A DNA stretch of 64,000 nucleotides from Neocallimastix lanati (nom. inval.) (lineage: Eukaryota; Neocallimastigomycota; Neocallimastigomycetes; Neocallimastigales; Neocallimastigaceae), in the NCBI GenBank assembly GCA_016946835.1, contig JACVTC010000234.1:55044-119043 (forward strand), written 5' to 3'. The notes beneath the pieces are model-generated. The model searched no databases. It was given only the letters and a program-made list of their open reading frames with translations, and was not told the DNA's origin. The translations under genes and the position numbers were made by a program. Below, piece by piece: positions 1 through 10,083 of this stretch (position 1 is its first letter; the number at the start of each line of letters is the position of its first letter).

Positions 1-1
1 T

Positions 2-577
2 TTAGCCTTTGTTTATATGACAGGAATAACACCAATTGCAAAGGAATTATCTCAGTCTACACTAAATTGTTTTATGGAATATACTATGTTAAATGATGAA
101 AAATATTTCCAATATTTTGGATTTACGGAAGATGAAGTTAATGAGCTATGTGAAATTAATAAAAATTTAACCTTTGAAAATTTAAGAAGATGGTATAATG
201 GATATAAATCGTATAATGGTAAAAAAATTTTTAATACATGGTCAGTTGTTCGTGCGTTAAATTCGAATATCATTGAAAATTATTGGTCACCAAATACAAA
301 TGAGATGAAAGAAATAATTAATTATGATATCGTTGGTTTTAATGAAGAAATTTTAGAATTGATTAATGGTAATACAATTGAAATACAATTAGAAAATTAT
401 GGAGTAGAAGATATCCTAAATGAATTAGAAGATATCCTAAATGAATTAGAAGATAATGAACATGTAAAGGAAATATTATATTCAAAAATGGTTACTTTTG
501 GATATTTAACATACTATAATGGAAAAATATCCATTCCTAATGAAGAATTAATAAGGAATTGGAGAAGTCTTTTATAA
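2..577 (+). pseudogene. AAA-ATPase-like/PD-(D/E)XK family, copy A (5' cut by window edge, nuclease domain lost)
   Basis: The frame is already open at base 2 and reads LAFVYMTGITPIAKEL, which aligns inside the ATPase half of the full copies at 5634 and 18596, so the start lies outside the window. The match runs through the KIFNTWSV and NYDIVG segments to KISIPNEEL, then switches to an unrelated NWRSLL tail and stops. From 578 the DNA continues as the 3' flank of this family, so the C-terminal PD-(D/E)XK domain has been deleted. An in-frame 18-base duplication repeats EDILNEL near 408-445. What remains is the middle of an ATPase without the Walker A segment in view and without the nuclease. It is probably non-functional. 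Family assignment is confident from the paralogues in this window; the biochemical role of the family in fungi is unknown. Confidence 0.8.
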
Positions 578-1085
578 GACTTTTACATTATTACGAATTT
601 CAGTAATCACTAACCTGTGTCGTACATTCAAAACCCAATCATATTTTAGTGTATAAATAATTTTAATTAATCTTTTTTTTTTTTGTTTTTAAATAAAGTA
701 AAATTTAACAAAAGATTATTTTTCATTATGCCTAAAAAAAATTCTTTTTTTTTTTTTTTTTTTTTTGTTTTGTTTTGTTTTTTTGCTTTACCTGTTACAT
801 TATTTTAATTAGAAGAGAAAAAAAAAAAAATGCAAAAAAGAAAAAAGAATTTTTATATAATATTTTTTTGTATTAAAATTAGTTGAGGCACTTTTACAAT
901 AATAAATTAAGTAATAATAAAAAATTTGACTCTAAAATATATATATATTTTTAATATTTAATTTCAAGTGTACTTTTTACCTATTTATTTTTTATAATAA
1001 AATTAAAAAAATTATGGAAGTGTATTATTCTCTTCTATGTCAAAAAAAAAAAAAAAAAAAAAAAAAAATATTTTTTCTTTCTATT
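578..1085 (+). repeat. Duplicated 3' flank of the ATPase/nuclease gene family
   Basis: No gene is seen. The segment beginning TTTCAGTAATCACTAACCTG recurs at about 4240-4340 and 21205-21290. The segment around 640-740 recurs at about 7760-7860, and the lead-in to the minisatellite recurs at 8320-8400. It is therefore the downstream part of a duplicated gene block rather than unique intergenic DNA. It is dominated by poly(T) and poly(A) tracts. Confidence 0.6.
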
Positions 1086-2045
1086 TTTTTAATATTATTT
1101 TATTTTATTTTATTTTATTCAATTTATATTTTATATTAAACAATCTACTATTTATTTTATTATATTTAATATTTCTTGTATATTCATATTCTACAATTTT
1201 TTTATTTTATTTTATTTTATTCAATCTGTACTTTATATTCATATTCTACTATTTATTTTATTTTATTCAATCTGTACTTTATATTCATATTCTACTATTT
1301 ATTTTATTTTATTCAATCTGTACTTTATATTCATATTCTACTATTTATTTTATTTTATTCAATCTGTACTTTATATTCATATTCTACTATTTATTTTATT
1401 TTATTCAATCTGTACTTTATATTCATATTCTACTATTAATTTTATTTTATTTTATTCAATCTGTACTTTATATTCATATTCTACTATTTATTTTATTTTA
1501 TTTTATTCAATCTGTACTTTATATTCATATTCTACTATTTATTTTATTTTATTTTATTTTATTTTATTTTATTTTATTTTATTTTATTTTATTTTATTCA
1601 ATCTGTACTTTATATTCATATTCTTAATATTTATTTTATTTTATTTTATTTTATTTTATTTTATTTTATTTTATTTTATTTTATTTTATTTTATTTTATT
1701 TTATTTTATTTTATTTTATTTTATTTTATTTTATTTTATTTTATTTTATTTTATTCAATCTGTACTTTATATTCATATTCTTAATATTTATTTTATTTTA
1801 TTTTATTTTATTTTATTTTATTTTATTTTATTTTATTTTATTTTATTTTATTTTATTTTATTTTATTTTATTTTATTTTATTTTATTTTATTTTATTTTA
1901 TTCAATCTGTACTTTATATTCATATTCTTACTATTTATTTTATTTTATTTTATTTTATTTTATTTTAATTTATTTTATTTTATTCAATCTGTACTTTATA
2001 TTCATATTCTACTATTTATTTTATTTTATTTTATTTTATTTTTAT
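1086..2045 (+). repeat. TTTTA pentanucleotide / CAATCTGTACTTTATATTCA minisatellite
   Basis: About a dozen copies of a core (CAATCTGTACTTTATATTCA then TATTCTACTATTTA) are separated by TTTTA runs of very different length, from two to more than twenty units. The long hydrophobic open frame across 1037-1627 is only the translation of this repeat and is not called as a gene. The same core occurs at 8395-8440, 15420-15845 and, inverted, at 12140-12470. Confidence 0.9.
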
Positions 2046-2309
2046 ATACTTTTATTATTATATTCTTTATTTATTTATCTATTTATTTATTAATTTATAC
2101 ATTTATTTACTTTAAATATTATTGGTATTATAATTTTTTATGGCGTTAACAAAAAATATTACAATCCATTAAAAATAAATGGCGTATTGAAAATTTATAT
2201 TTTAGAAATTGGAGAAATGAACCACATTTGATTGAATATTCGTAGTTTAGCTACGAGCAAATGAACACATATGCTAGGAATTCCCTCGTAAGTATTCGTA
2301 AAATAAAAA
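2046..2309. other. AT-rich spacer
   Basis: No gene or repeat family is recognised. A short less AT-rich patch (about 2225-2300) contains the near-palindromic ATTCGTAGTTTAGCTACGAGC, with no identifiable function. Confidence 0.4.
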
Positions 2310-2660
2310 ATTTTATTTTGGACAATGTTTTTATTTAATTATCAAATTCATTCCATTATAATAGTTTGTATCTTTACTTCATTTTTTTCTTTTCTTTGAG
2401 ATAATAAAAAATAAAATCTACTCTTTCATTAACATTTACTCCTTCAATATAATACTTTATTTTAGCATGAAAGTATATTTAAATTATTATAATTAATTTT
2501 AAAATATATATTCAATTTTTTCCTTTGAAATCCCTTCATTCAGGTTTAATTTTCTAAAATTTGCGACATTATTTTGACATTTTTAATTAATGTCACATTT
2601 AACATTTCATTGGAATATTCTATCAAATCATAAAAATTTGTTTATCACTTCTTTTTTTTG
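2310..2660 (-). pseudogene. Old relic of the ATPase/nuclease family, inverted
   Basis: Read on the minus strand, this stretch aligns with 4905-5250 and 17815-18130: a segment equivalent to GAATATTCCAATGAAATGTT, the CATGCTAAAATAAAGTATTA segment, and the ACATTGTCCAAAATAAAATT segment that precedes the promoter block of the full copies. It corresponds to the region just before and within the nuclease half of the gene. It carries many stops and frameshifts. With 4905-5250 it forms an inverted pair around the broken copy at 2780. Confidence 0.6.
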
Positions 2661-2709
2661 AAGCGTATATAAATATTTTACAATTCTTTATTTCGAATGT
2701 TTCTCCAAC

Positions 2710-2824
2710 ACATAATATCTAATTTACTTTCCAAAGAGGAATTTTAATTCCTTTTGGAAGCATGGCCACATAGAGCTATATGGACTCTAGTACTCCTTGC
2801 TTGTTTAACTGTTTTTTTTTCTTT
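2710..2824 (+). repeat. Dispersed repeat R, copy 1
   Basis: The stretch from CTTTCCAAAGAGGAATTTTA to TTGCTTGTTTAACTG is nearly identical to the reverse complement of 16430-16530, and its second half matches the reverse complement of 22050-22095. It abuts the truncated ATPase/nuclease fragment that follows. The third copy also sits exactly at a truncation of the same gene family. Its nature is unknown. Confidence 0.7.
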
Positions 2825-3301
2825 TTAGATAAATCCCCCATAGAAAAAATTAGCGCTGGGGATAGAGTAGATCATGGAAATTTAAAACGTGTTATAGATT
2901 ATTCATATTTTAATTCTCGAACGAAATATAATATTGAAGAAGAATCACCATGTAGTCACGGAAGAGCGGATATTATTTTTCGTCCAAAAAAAAAAAATAA
3001 AGTAAATGGAGAAATTATAATAATTGAATTAAAAGTGAATAGTACAGCAAAAGAAGCTATTAAGCACATACATCAAAAAAAGTATTATAATGGATTAAAA
3101 GAAAAGGGATATTATGGAAATATTTTATTAATTGGAATAAATTACGACCAGAAAAAAGTAAAATATAGTTGCGTAATAGAAGAATACAATAACAATATGA
3201 AGTTATTATCAACAACAAAATCAGAAGCTGAGAGGAAAAGGAGCAATGAACTTGAAATTAATGGTGAAAATAAAAGATTAAAGAGTAGTAGTAAACCATA
3301 A
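2780..3301 (+). pseudogene. AAA-ATPase-like/PD-(D/E)XK family, copy A' (nuclease half only)
   Basis: Homology to the family begins at about 2825 with LDKSP and runs to the C-terminal tail. Everything upstream, including the whole ATPase domain, is replaced by repeat R, which supplies the apparent ATG at 2780. The retained part contains the PD-(D/E)XK core: GRADIIF (catalytic Asp), then IIIIELKV (Glu and Lys), then QKKYYNGLKEKGYYGNILLI and a basic tail (ERKRSNE, KRLKSS). The catalytic residues are therefore intact although the protein lacks its motor domain. The T-rich run ending TTTTTAG just before the homology resembles a 3' splice site, but the same TTTTAG is simply present in the intact gene, so I treat this as a 5'-truncated pseudogene. 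A free-standing nuclease product cannot be excluded. Confidence 0.75.
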
Positions 3302-3730
3302 AATAATTAATTTCCAATACCATTAAAATCATAAATAAACATATAAATTGTAAATAACATATAAAAAAAATGATTAAAGTAAATAAATTTTTTTTATATA
3401 TAATAAAAATTTTTTAATATAATAATTTATAATTTTAAATATTTTATAAAAATTGTAAGAAATAAGTAATCAACAACAGAATCAGGAGCTGAAAGGAAAA
3501 GGAGCAATGAACTTGAAATTAATGGTGAAAATAAAAGATTAAAGAGTAGTAGTAGTAAACCATAAAATAATTAATTTCCAATACCATTAAAATCATAAAT
3601 AAACATTTAAATTGTAAATAACATATAAAAAAAATGATTAAAGTAAATGAATTTTTTTTATATGTAATAAAAATTTTTTAATATAATAATTTATAATTTT
3701 ATTTAATAAAAATTGTAAGAAATAAGTAAT
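3209..3730 (+). repeat. Tandem duplication of a gene 3' end (2 x about 261 bp)
   Basis: 3209-3469 and 3470-3730 are near-identical. Each begins TCAACAACA(A/G)AATCAG(A/G)AGCTG, includes the last codons of the ATPase/nuclease gene (ERKRSNELEINGENKRLK) and continues into the AT-rich 3' flank. The second unit is an orphan gene tail. The same arrangement is started at 23425-23735 behind copy D. Confidence 0.8.
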
Positions 3731-3781
3731 CAAAAGTTCTAGAAATAATTAAAAAAATTTTTTAAATATTTTATTTTATTT

Positions 3782-3812
<31 letters not shown>

Positions 3813-4904
3813 TCAATTGATCAGTTGTATTATATTTTTAAATTATTTGAGAAAATACCAAGCGGTTACGTTCTCTGAATGTGCTAAATTTCTTTTTTTT
3901 TTTTTTTTTTTTTATATCCTTTTTTTATATCCATTCTTTCAGCCCTAAAAAAAAGTGACTTTTGAAATTGAAATAATTGCGATTAATAAATAAAAATATT
4001 ATAAGATTTAAAAGCTTTTTTAAAAATTTTAACCAAAATATTATAGGACTCTACTATTTCAAATGGTATCCATCAGACCTAAACAATTTGGATTCTGTAA
4101 TAAGAAATAAAATATTAGTTTATATTTTTCTCTTTTAAGAAATATGCCAAAGAAAACAAATAATAATAAATTTGCATATATTGCAATTCTTGATATAAGT
4201 AAAAAAATTAAGACCAAACTTTTATATTCTTGCGAATTTCAGTAATCTAGGAATACATAGTTAATGACTTTAAATAATCACTAACCTGTGTCGTACATTT
4301 AAAGATCATTCAAAGATTGATCATATTTTAATGTTTCCAATATTTTCATTATTTTATCTTATAAATATATATTTTTTTTTTTTTTTTTATTTTTTTTTCT
4401 TAAATTTTTTTATAATCTTTATAAACTTATGTATTACTAATTGTGTAATAAATAAAAATAAATTAAAGTTTGTGATTTTACAAAAAAAAAAAAAAATTTT
4501 TTTTATTTTATGTAATATTTTAACATTTTATTAAAATAATCAATAAATAGTAAATAAAAAGCAAGCAATATTGAATTTTCAATAATAAAAATTAAAAAAA
4601 AAATTTTCTAGTAAATCATTAACAAAAGATAAAAAAAAAAATTTAATTAAATAAAAAAATATCCATAATGATATGAACTGAACTGCTTTTCCAGGTCCAT
4701 GGAGGGTTGAATGGAAAAGGAGTAACCTTTATCAGACGTACTAATTACAGTTTTTTCTGTGATTCTGATGATAATCTATGGTTATCCTTTTTAAAGTGGC
4801 TTCTAGTACGAAAATAGTAAATTGAAATACTAGAAGACTGTTGAAACTGAAACTGATGTTTTATATTGTTTTAAAAATGCCCTTGTGAAGTCTTACAGAT
4901 ATTA
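3731..4904 (+). repeat. Downstream block shared with 20575-21830
   Basis: No credible gene is seen. Several segments recur in the same order downstream of copy C: the ATACCAAGC(A/G)GTTACGT segment (3855 and 20765), the ACCAAAATATTATAGGACTC segment (4031 and 20965), the TAATCACTAACCT(G/T)TGTCGT segment (4277 and 21228), and the CAGGTCCATGGA(G/A)GGTTGA segment (4692 and 21600). It is part of a segmental duplication of the family locus. Poly(T) runs of 20-30 bases are frequent. Confidence 0.6.
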
Positions 4905-5210
4905 ATTAAATGAAACTAGAATATTTTAATAAATATTTATGATTTGATAGAATATTCCAATGAAATGTTGAAATTGACATTAATTAAAAATGTCAAAATA
5001 ATGTTGCAAGTTTTAGATAATTACACCTGATTGAAAGTATTCCAACGGAAAAAATTGAATATATATTTTAAAATTAATTATAATAATTTAAGCATACTTT
5101 CATGCTCAAATAAAGTATTATATTGATGAAGTAAATGTTAATGAAAGAGTATATTTTATTTTCTTTTACAAAATGAAGTGAATAAAGAAATTACAATAAT
5201 AGAATTAATG
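4905..5210 (+). pseudogene. Old relic of the ATPase/nuclease family
   Basis: The stretch GATAGAATATTCCAATGAAA, TTGACATTAATTAAAAATGTC, TTTTAGATAATTACACCTGA and the later CATGCTCAAATAAAGTATTA align with 17815-18060. They also align more distantly with the SDEMLEVTLHKNVK to YSYFNAR region of the full copies. It lies directly upstream of copy B, just as the relic at 16856-18050 lies upstream of copy C. Relic plus intact gene therefore look like one duplicated unit. Confidence 0.6.
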
Positions 5211-5218
5211 AAATAAAA

Positions 5219-5633
5219 ATTTTATTTTGGACAATGTTTTTATTTAATTAATTTTTTTAATATATTAAAATTTTTAATACATTTTTAATACGTAAATTTT
5301 ATACAATTACGTATTTAATTAATAAAAGAAGAAAAAAAAAATGATTAATAAAATACATTAAAAATATTTCATACTTCATTTATATTCAATTTTTAATTTG
5401 ATATTGTTTGAAAATTAATATTTTATAAGAAAATTAAAATATTTTCAAAAAAAAAAAAAATGGTATATTAATAATAATTTAGAGAATATATAAATAAAAT
5501 AAGTTATAATTTATTTGTTTATTAATTATTATTATTATTATTTTTTTTTTTTTTTTGATAAAATAGATACTCTTTTGTTAATAAGTTCATAATAAATATA
5601 TATAAATCATTACAAGAAAAAAAAAAAAAAAAA
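5219..5633 (+). promoter_or_regulatory. Shared upstream region and poly(A) leader of copy B
   Basis: About 250 bp (5219-5470) are closely related to 18165-18430 upstream of copy C, including AATTTTATACAATTACGTAT and TATATTCAATTTTTAATTTG. Conservation of non-coding DNA in front of the only two long copies suggests a retained promoter, although recent duplication alone would also explain it. The last 17 bases before the ATG (5617-5633) are all A. No distinct TATA element can be picked out in such AT-rich DNA. Confidence 0.45.
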
Positions 5634-7271
5634 ATGGGGTTAATTATAGATAACGAAGATATGTGTGAAAAATTTAAAGGTTTACTTGAAGAAAAATATT
5701 TTATAGATAAATCAAATATAATAAATGATTTTAATAAATTAATTAATAGAAATTCTGAAAAATATGTGTGTATTACAAAACCAAGAAGATTTGGTAAAAC
5801 TTCAATAGCAGCCATGTTAGTAATGTATTATAGTAAAAGTATTGATTCTAAAGAAATATTTAATAAATTAAAAGTATCCAAAGGAAAAAGTTCTGATAAT
5901 AAAGAGAAAAAAAACGAAATTAAACAATATAAAGAATTTCAAGGAAAATATTATACCTTATATTTAGATTTTTCAAGCAATGTTTTTTCTTTCAAAAATT
6001 TACGTTCTTTTATATCTTCAATTAATAGTAAATTAAAAATAGATATTGAAGAACTATTTCCTAACTCTAAAGTATTAAAAGATTATGATGATGATATAGT
6101 TTATAATTTAAAAAAATTATATTTAGAAACCGATAAAAAGTTTATTCTTGTTATTGATGAATGGGACTACATAATCACCAATAAAAAGTTTACAGATAAA
6201 GAACGCTATAATTATATTGATTTTTTAAAGTATTTAATTAAAGATAATTCCTATTTAGCCTTTGTTTATATGACAGGAATAACAGAAATTACAAAGTATT
6301 TATATTCATTAAATTGTTTTACGGAATATACTATGATAAATGATAAAAATTATTACAAATATTTTGGATTTACGGAAGATGAAGTTCATAAGCTATGTAA
6401 AATTAATAAAAAGTTAACCTTTGAAAATTTAAAAAGCTGGTATAATGGATATAAATCGTATAATGGTGAAAAAATTTTTAATACATGGTCAGTTATTCAA
6501 GCATTAAATTCGAATATCATTGAAAATTATTGGTCACAAACGGGAAGTTTCAATGAGCTGAAAAAAATGAATAATTATGATATCGTTGGTGTAAAAGAAG
6601 ATATTTTAGAATTGATTAATGGTAATGAAATTGAAATAAAATTAGAAAATTATGGAGTAGAAGATATCCGAAAGGAATCAGAAGAAAAAGAACATGTAAA
6701 GGAAATATTATATTCAAAAATGGTTACTTTTGGATATTTAACATACTATAATGGAAAAATATCCATACCAAATAAAGAATTGAAGGAAGAATTTATAAAG
6801 GCTTTAAACGATAAAGAAAGTGATATGCAATATTTCTATAATATGATAAAGAATTCGGATGAAATGTTGGAAGTGACATTACATAAAAATGTCAAAAGAA
6901 TGTATGAAATTTTAGATAAATCCCCCATGGAAAAAATTATTCTTGAAGATAAAATTGATCATGCACATTTAAAACGTTTTATAGATTATTCATATTTTAA
7001 TGCTCGAACGAAGTATGATATTGTTGAAGAATATCCTAATGATAATGGAACAACGGATATTATTTTTCTTCCCAAAGAAAAAGATAAAGTAAATGGAAAA
7101 ATTATAATAATTGAATTAAAAGTGAATAGTACAGCAAAAGAAGCTATTAAGCATATACATCGAAAAAAGTATTATAATGGATTAAAAGAAAAGGGATATT
7201 ATGGAAATATTTTATTAATTGGAATAAATTACGACCAGAAAAAAGTAAAATATAGTTGCGTAATAGAATAA
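5634..7271 (+). CDS. AAA-ATPase-like / PD-(D/E)XK nuclease family protein, copy B
   Basis: A 545-residue protein of the bacterial-type AAA-ATPase-like plus PD-(D/E)XK family (Pfam AAA-ATPase_like and PDDEXK_9, formerly DUF1703). The N-terminal hallmark YFIDKS is at 22-27. The Walker A-like loop KPRRFGKTS is at 49-57 and a Walker B-like strand FILVIDEWD near 170. The C-terminal nuclease core has Asp in TTDIIF and Glu/Lys in IIIIELKV. The ATG follows 17 adenines and matches the start of copy C. Relative to copy C the end is shortened: a GAA to TAA change after CVIE removes about 40 residues of basic tail, which stays readable to about 7391. The nuclease core itself is complete. Such families are greatly expanded in gut fungi and are usually ascribed to bacterial transfer, but their substrate and role are not established. 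It could be a functional gene with a new C-terminus or an early pseudogene. Confidence 0.85.
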   Translation: MGLIIDNEDMCEKFKGLLEEKYFIDKSNIINDFNKLINRNSEKYVCITKPRRFGKTSIAAMLVMYYSKSIDSKEIFNKLKVSKGKSSDNKEKKNEIKQYKEFQGKYYTLYLDFSSNVFSFKNLRSFISSINSKLKIDIEELFPNSKVLKDYDDDIVYNLKKLYLETDKKFILVIDEWDYIITNKKFTDKERYNYIDFLKYLIKDNSYLAFVYMTGITEITKYLYSLNCFTEYTMINDKNYYKYFGFTEDEVHKLCKINKKLTFENLKSWYNGYKSYNGEKIFNTWSVIQALNSNIIENYWSQTGSFNELKKMNNYDIVGVKEDILELINGNEIEIKLENYGVEDIRKESEEKEHVKEILYSKMVTFGYLTYYNGKISIPNKELKEEFIKALNDKESDMQYFYNMIKNSDEMLEVTLHKNVKRMYEILDKSPMEKIILEDKIDHAHLKRFIDYSYFNARTKYDIVEEYPNDNGTTDIIFLPKEKDKVNGKIIIIELKVNSTAKEAIKHIHRKKYYNGLKEKGYYGNILLIGINYDQKKVKYSCVIE

Positions 7272-7898
7272 TACAATAACAATATGAAAATATTATCAAC
7301 ATCAGAATCAGGAGCAGAAAGAAAAAGAAGCAATGAACTTGAATTTTATGGCCAATGTAAAAGATTGAGGAGTAGTCGTCATAAACCCTAAAAAAATTAA
7401 TTACCAATACTATTAAAATCATAAATAAATTTTTAAATTGTGAAAAATATATAAAAAAATTATTGAAATAAATGAATTTTTATGTATATAATAATAATTT
7501 TATTTAATAAAAATTGTAAGAAATAACTATTAAAATGTTTTATAAATAAATAAAATTTTTTTTTATTGATTATATTAATTTTTTTTTTTTTATTTTTTTT
7601 TTTGTTAAGAAAATACTAAGTAGTATTTTCTTAATTAAAAAAAATTAAGTACTCTGATTGTACTAAATGTTATTTCAAAACATATGTGAGAGGAATTTCA
7701 CTGATGAATGAAATTCGGTATCCATTCTTTCAGCTCTTAAGAAAGGTGACTTATGATCATATTCGAGTGTATGAAAAATTTTAATTAATCGTATTTTTTT
7801 TTTTTTTGTTTTTGTTTTTGTTTTTAAATAAAGTAAAATTTAACAAAAGATTATTTTTCTTTATGTCTTCAATAATGAAAATAATCAAATCAAATTTC

Positions 7899-7946
<48 letters not shown>

Positions 7947-8371
7947 AAATAAAGTTTAAAAATGACTCAACTGTTATTATTAATTAACTATTTTCCTTTA
8001 TTATAGTTAAATTTACCATTCATTCATATAAATATAAACCTAACAAAATTTTTTTTTTTTTTTTGTTTTTTTTCTTTTGTTTTACATTACTTTAATTAAA
8101 GGTGAAAAGAAAAAAAAAAAAATTAAAAAATAGAAAAAAGAATTTTATTTTATTATTTTTTTGTATTAAAATTTGAATTTTTAAATATTAATAATGGCAT
8201 TGTGGCACTTTTACAATAATAAATTATGTAATAATAAAAAATTTTTAATTTCAAGTGTACTTTTTACCTATATGTATTTTTTATAATGAAATTAATAAAA
8301 TTTCATTAAGTGTATTTTCTTCCCTGTCAAAAAATAAAAAAAAAAAAAAATTTTTTTCTTTCATTCTATTT
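7272..8371 (+). repeat. 3' tail and duplicated flank of copy B
   Basis: 7272-7391 is the former C-terminal tail of copy B (ERKRSNELEF, KRLRSS) behind the new stop. Beyond it, the GAGGAATTTCACTGATGAAT segment recurs at 20830, and 7760-8370 repeats the flank of copy A (578-1085). A 35-base poly(A) stretch lies near 7910. No additional gene is seen. Confidence 0.6.
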
Positions 8372-8445
8372 TTTTAATATTATTTTATTTTATTTTATTC
8401 AATCTGTATTTTCTATTCATATTCTACTATTTATTTTTTTATTTT
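8372..8445 (+). repeat. Minisatellite remnant interrupted by an LTR
   Basis: One core unit of the CAATCTGTA...TATTCATATTCTACTA minisatellite with a few TTTTA repeats is present. The array stops abruptly at 8445, where LTR-B sequence (TGTAACAGATACATGGTAAC) begins. In the copy A locus the same array continues for almost 1 kb, so the LTR insertion probably truncated it. Confidence 0.7.
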
Positions 8446-8700
8446 TGTAACAGATACATGGTAACTTCAAGTCTATCCAATGATAGTTCTTTAGTTACGT
8501 AATGTATCTATAAACAGTTAGCAACTTCAGCTAATCAAATAAAATCTTTTTCTTAATTTCGTACATTAAATTTTATTATTTTATAGTTAATTATATAGTT
8601 AAATATTTAGTTAAATATATTGATATGAAATGAAAATAAAAACCTTAATTATTAATAAATTATTTTATTAATAATTACATAAAAATAAATTAATTAATCA
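8446..8700 (+). mobile_element. LTR-B fragment (5' part)
   Basis: It starts with TGTAACAGATACATGGTAAC and aligns with LTR-B copies at 40679 and 43225 through the GATAGTTCTTTAGTTACGTA segment and the TTTTATAGTTAATTATATAG segment. Similarity fades after about 8640, and the LTR 3' end is not found. It is a truncated solo LTR of a Ty3-type element, since in the 43225 copy this LTR abuts an integrase fragment. Confidence 0.7.
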
Positions 8701-9776
8701 CATGATTTGATTATTGATATACGGAACTTTTATGTGCTATATTTTAATTATAATAATATAGTTATATCTTTATTTAATTATTACTTTTCCTAAAAACTAA
8801 AAAACCCCCTTCTAAATTAATTTTATTAGAAATTGGTTATTATTAAGAAATTACATTTTTAAAATTATAAAATTTAATAATGTGAAATATATTTTAAACA
8901 TATAATATAAATTATATATATATAAGAATACAATATCTATATTTAAATAATAAATGTATATTATATGTAAAATATAAAATAAATATAAAATAATACATAA
9001 TAATATATTATATAATATAATAAAAATCCTATTAAAGTTAAATATAAGAATATTATTATATTTTAATATAATAATATATAATTATAAAATAAATATATAA
9101 TTTAATATATTATAAAATAATATGTAATTTAATATATATTATAATAGTAATTATAATATAATAATGAATAATTAATAATATATTATAAAAATTATTATCA
9201 AAAGATATAAATTTAATATTTAATAATTATTATTAAATATACAAATATGTTACTACACATATTTGTTTTAGATCATATAAAATAAATTAAAAATATTTAA
9301 AATGTGATATATTTCAAAAAAAAAAATGATGATTTACATTCGCCATATTCTGAAAATTTTTATTTATTTATTAATTTAGAATGTGAGGCATTTCGACATA
9401 ATTTATGTATAATCATCATAAAATTTTGTGCAATGTGTATAATATATATAATACGCCACTATTTTCAACGTATATTTTTATTTATTGTATTTTAACATTA
9501 AAAAATAAAATAAAAACTAAAAAAAGAATAAATAAAAGAATAAATAGGTTTTCTGTTAAGAATTTTATTTTGTTTTTATTTTATTTTTATTTTATTTTAT
9601 TATTATATTTTATTTCATTATTATATTTTATTATTAAATATTTTAATAATAAAACCTTTCCATTTTATTTTATTTAAATAAAATAAATAAAATTTTATAT
9701 TTTATTATTAAATTATTTAAATAATAGAATAAAACTTATTATAATATTAAATATTTATTATTAATAAAATTAAAAT
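8701..9776. other. TA-rich region with a possible decayed MULE end
   Basis: Nearly pure A/T with no credible gene. The stretch about 9285-9345 (AAATATTTAAAATGTGATA, then TTCGCCATATTCTGAAAA) recurs at 14355-14430, next to a MULE terminus. It may be the decayed left end of the element that carried the transposase at 10084-11429. The ACGCCACTATTTTC patch near 9450 resembles the ACGCCATGTTTTC of the TIR at 16090. Confidence 0.35.
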
Positions 9777-9972
9777 ATTGATATTGATATTAATAAAATA
9801 TATTGATATTGATATTAATAAAATATATTGATATTGATATTAATAAAATATTTTGATATTGATATTAATAAAATATTTTGATATTGATATTAATAAAATA
9901 TTTTGATATTGATATTAATAAAATATTTTGATATTGATATTAATAAAATATATTGATGTTGATATTAATATA
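9777..9972 (+). repeat. 25-bp minisatellite
   Basis: About eight copies of ATTGATATTGATATTAATAA plus AATAT occur in tandem with only occasional substitutions (AATAT or AATTT at the end). A related 38-bp minisatellite sits in the MULE inverted repeats at 12952-13236, which ties this array to the same transposon family. Confidence 0.9.
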
Positions 9973-10083
9973 ATTTAAACTATATATATTCTAGTTAATT
10001 ATTATTTATAAATTTAGAGCGTGTTTAATTCTAATAAACATTTATACCATAAATCAATGATATCATTTTTATCACATTATTTA

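Noticed and set aside
1037-1627. Open frame of 196 codons with transmembrane-like composition
   Set aside because: It is the translation of the TTTTA/CAATCTGTACTTTATATTCA minisatellite; length and content follow from the repeat.
1086-2045. CRISPR-like regular array
   Set aside because: The 'spacers' are TTTTA runs of variable length and the setting is eukaryotic; it is a minisatellite.
2780-2828. Intron with TTTTTAG acceptor before the nuclease fragment
   Set aside because: TTTTAG is present in the intact gene at the same place, so a truncation junction explains it without splicing.
9304-9677. Two short + strand frames
   Set aside because: Low-complexity, TA-rich, and overlapping sequence shared with a MULE end; no domain or conservation.
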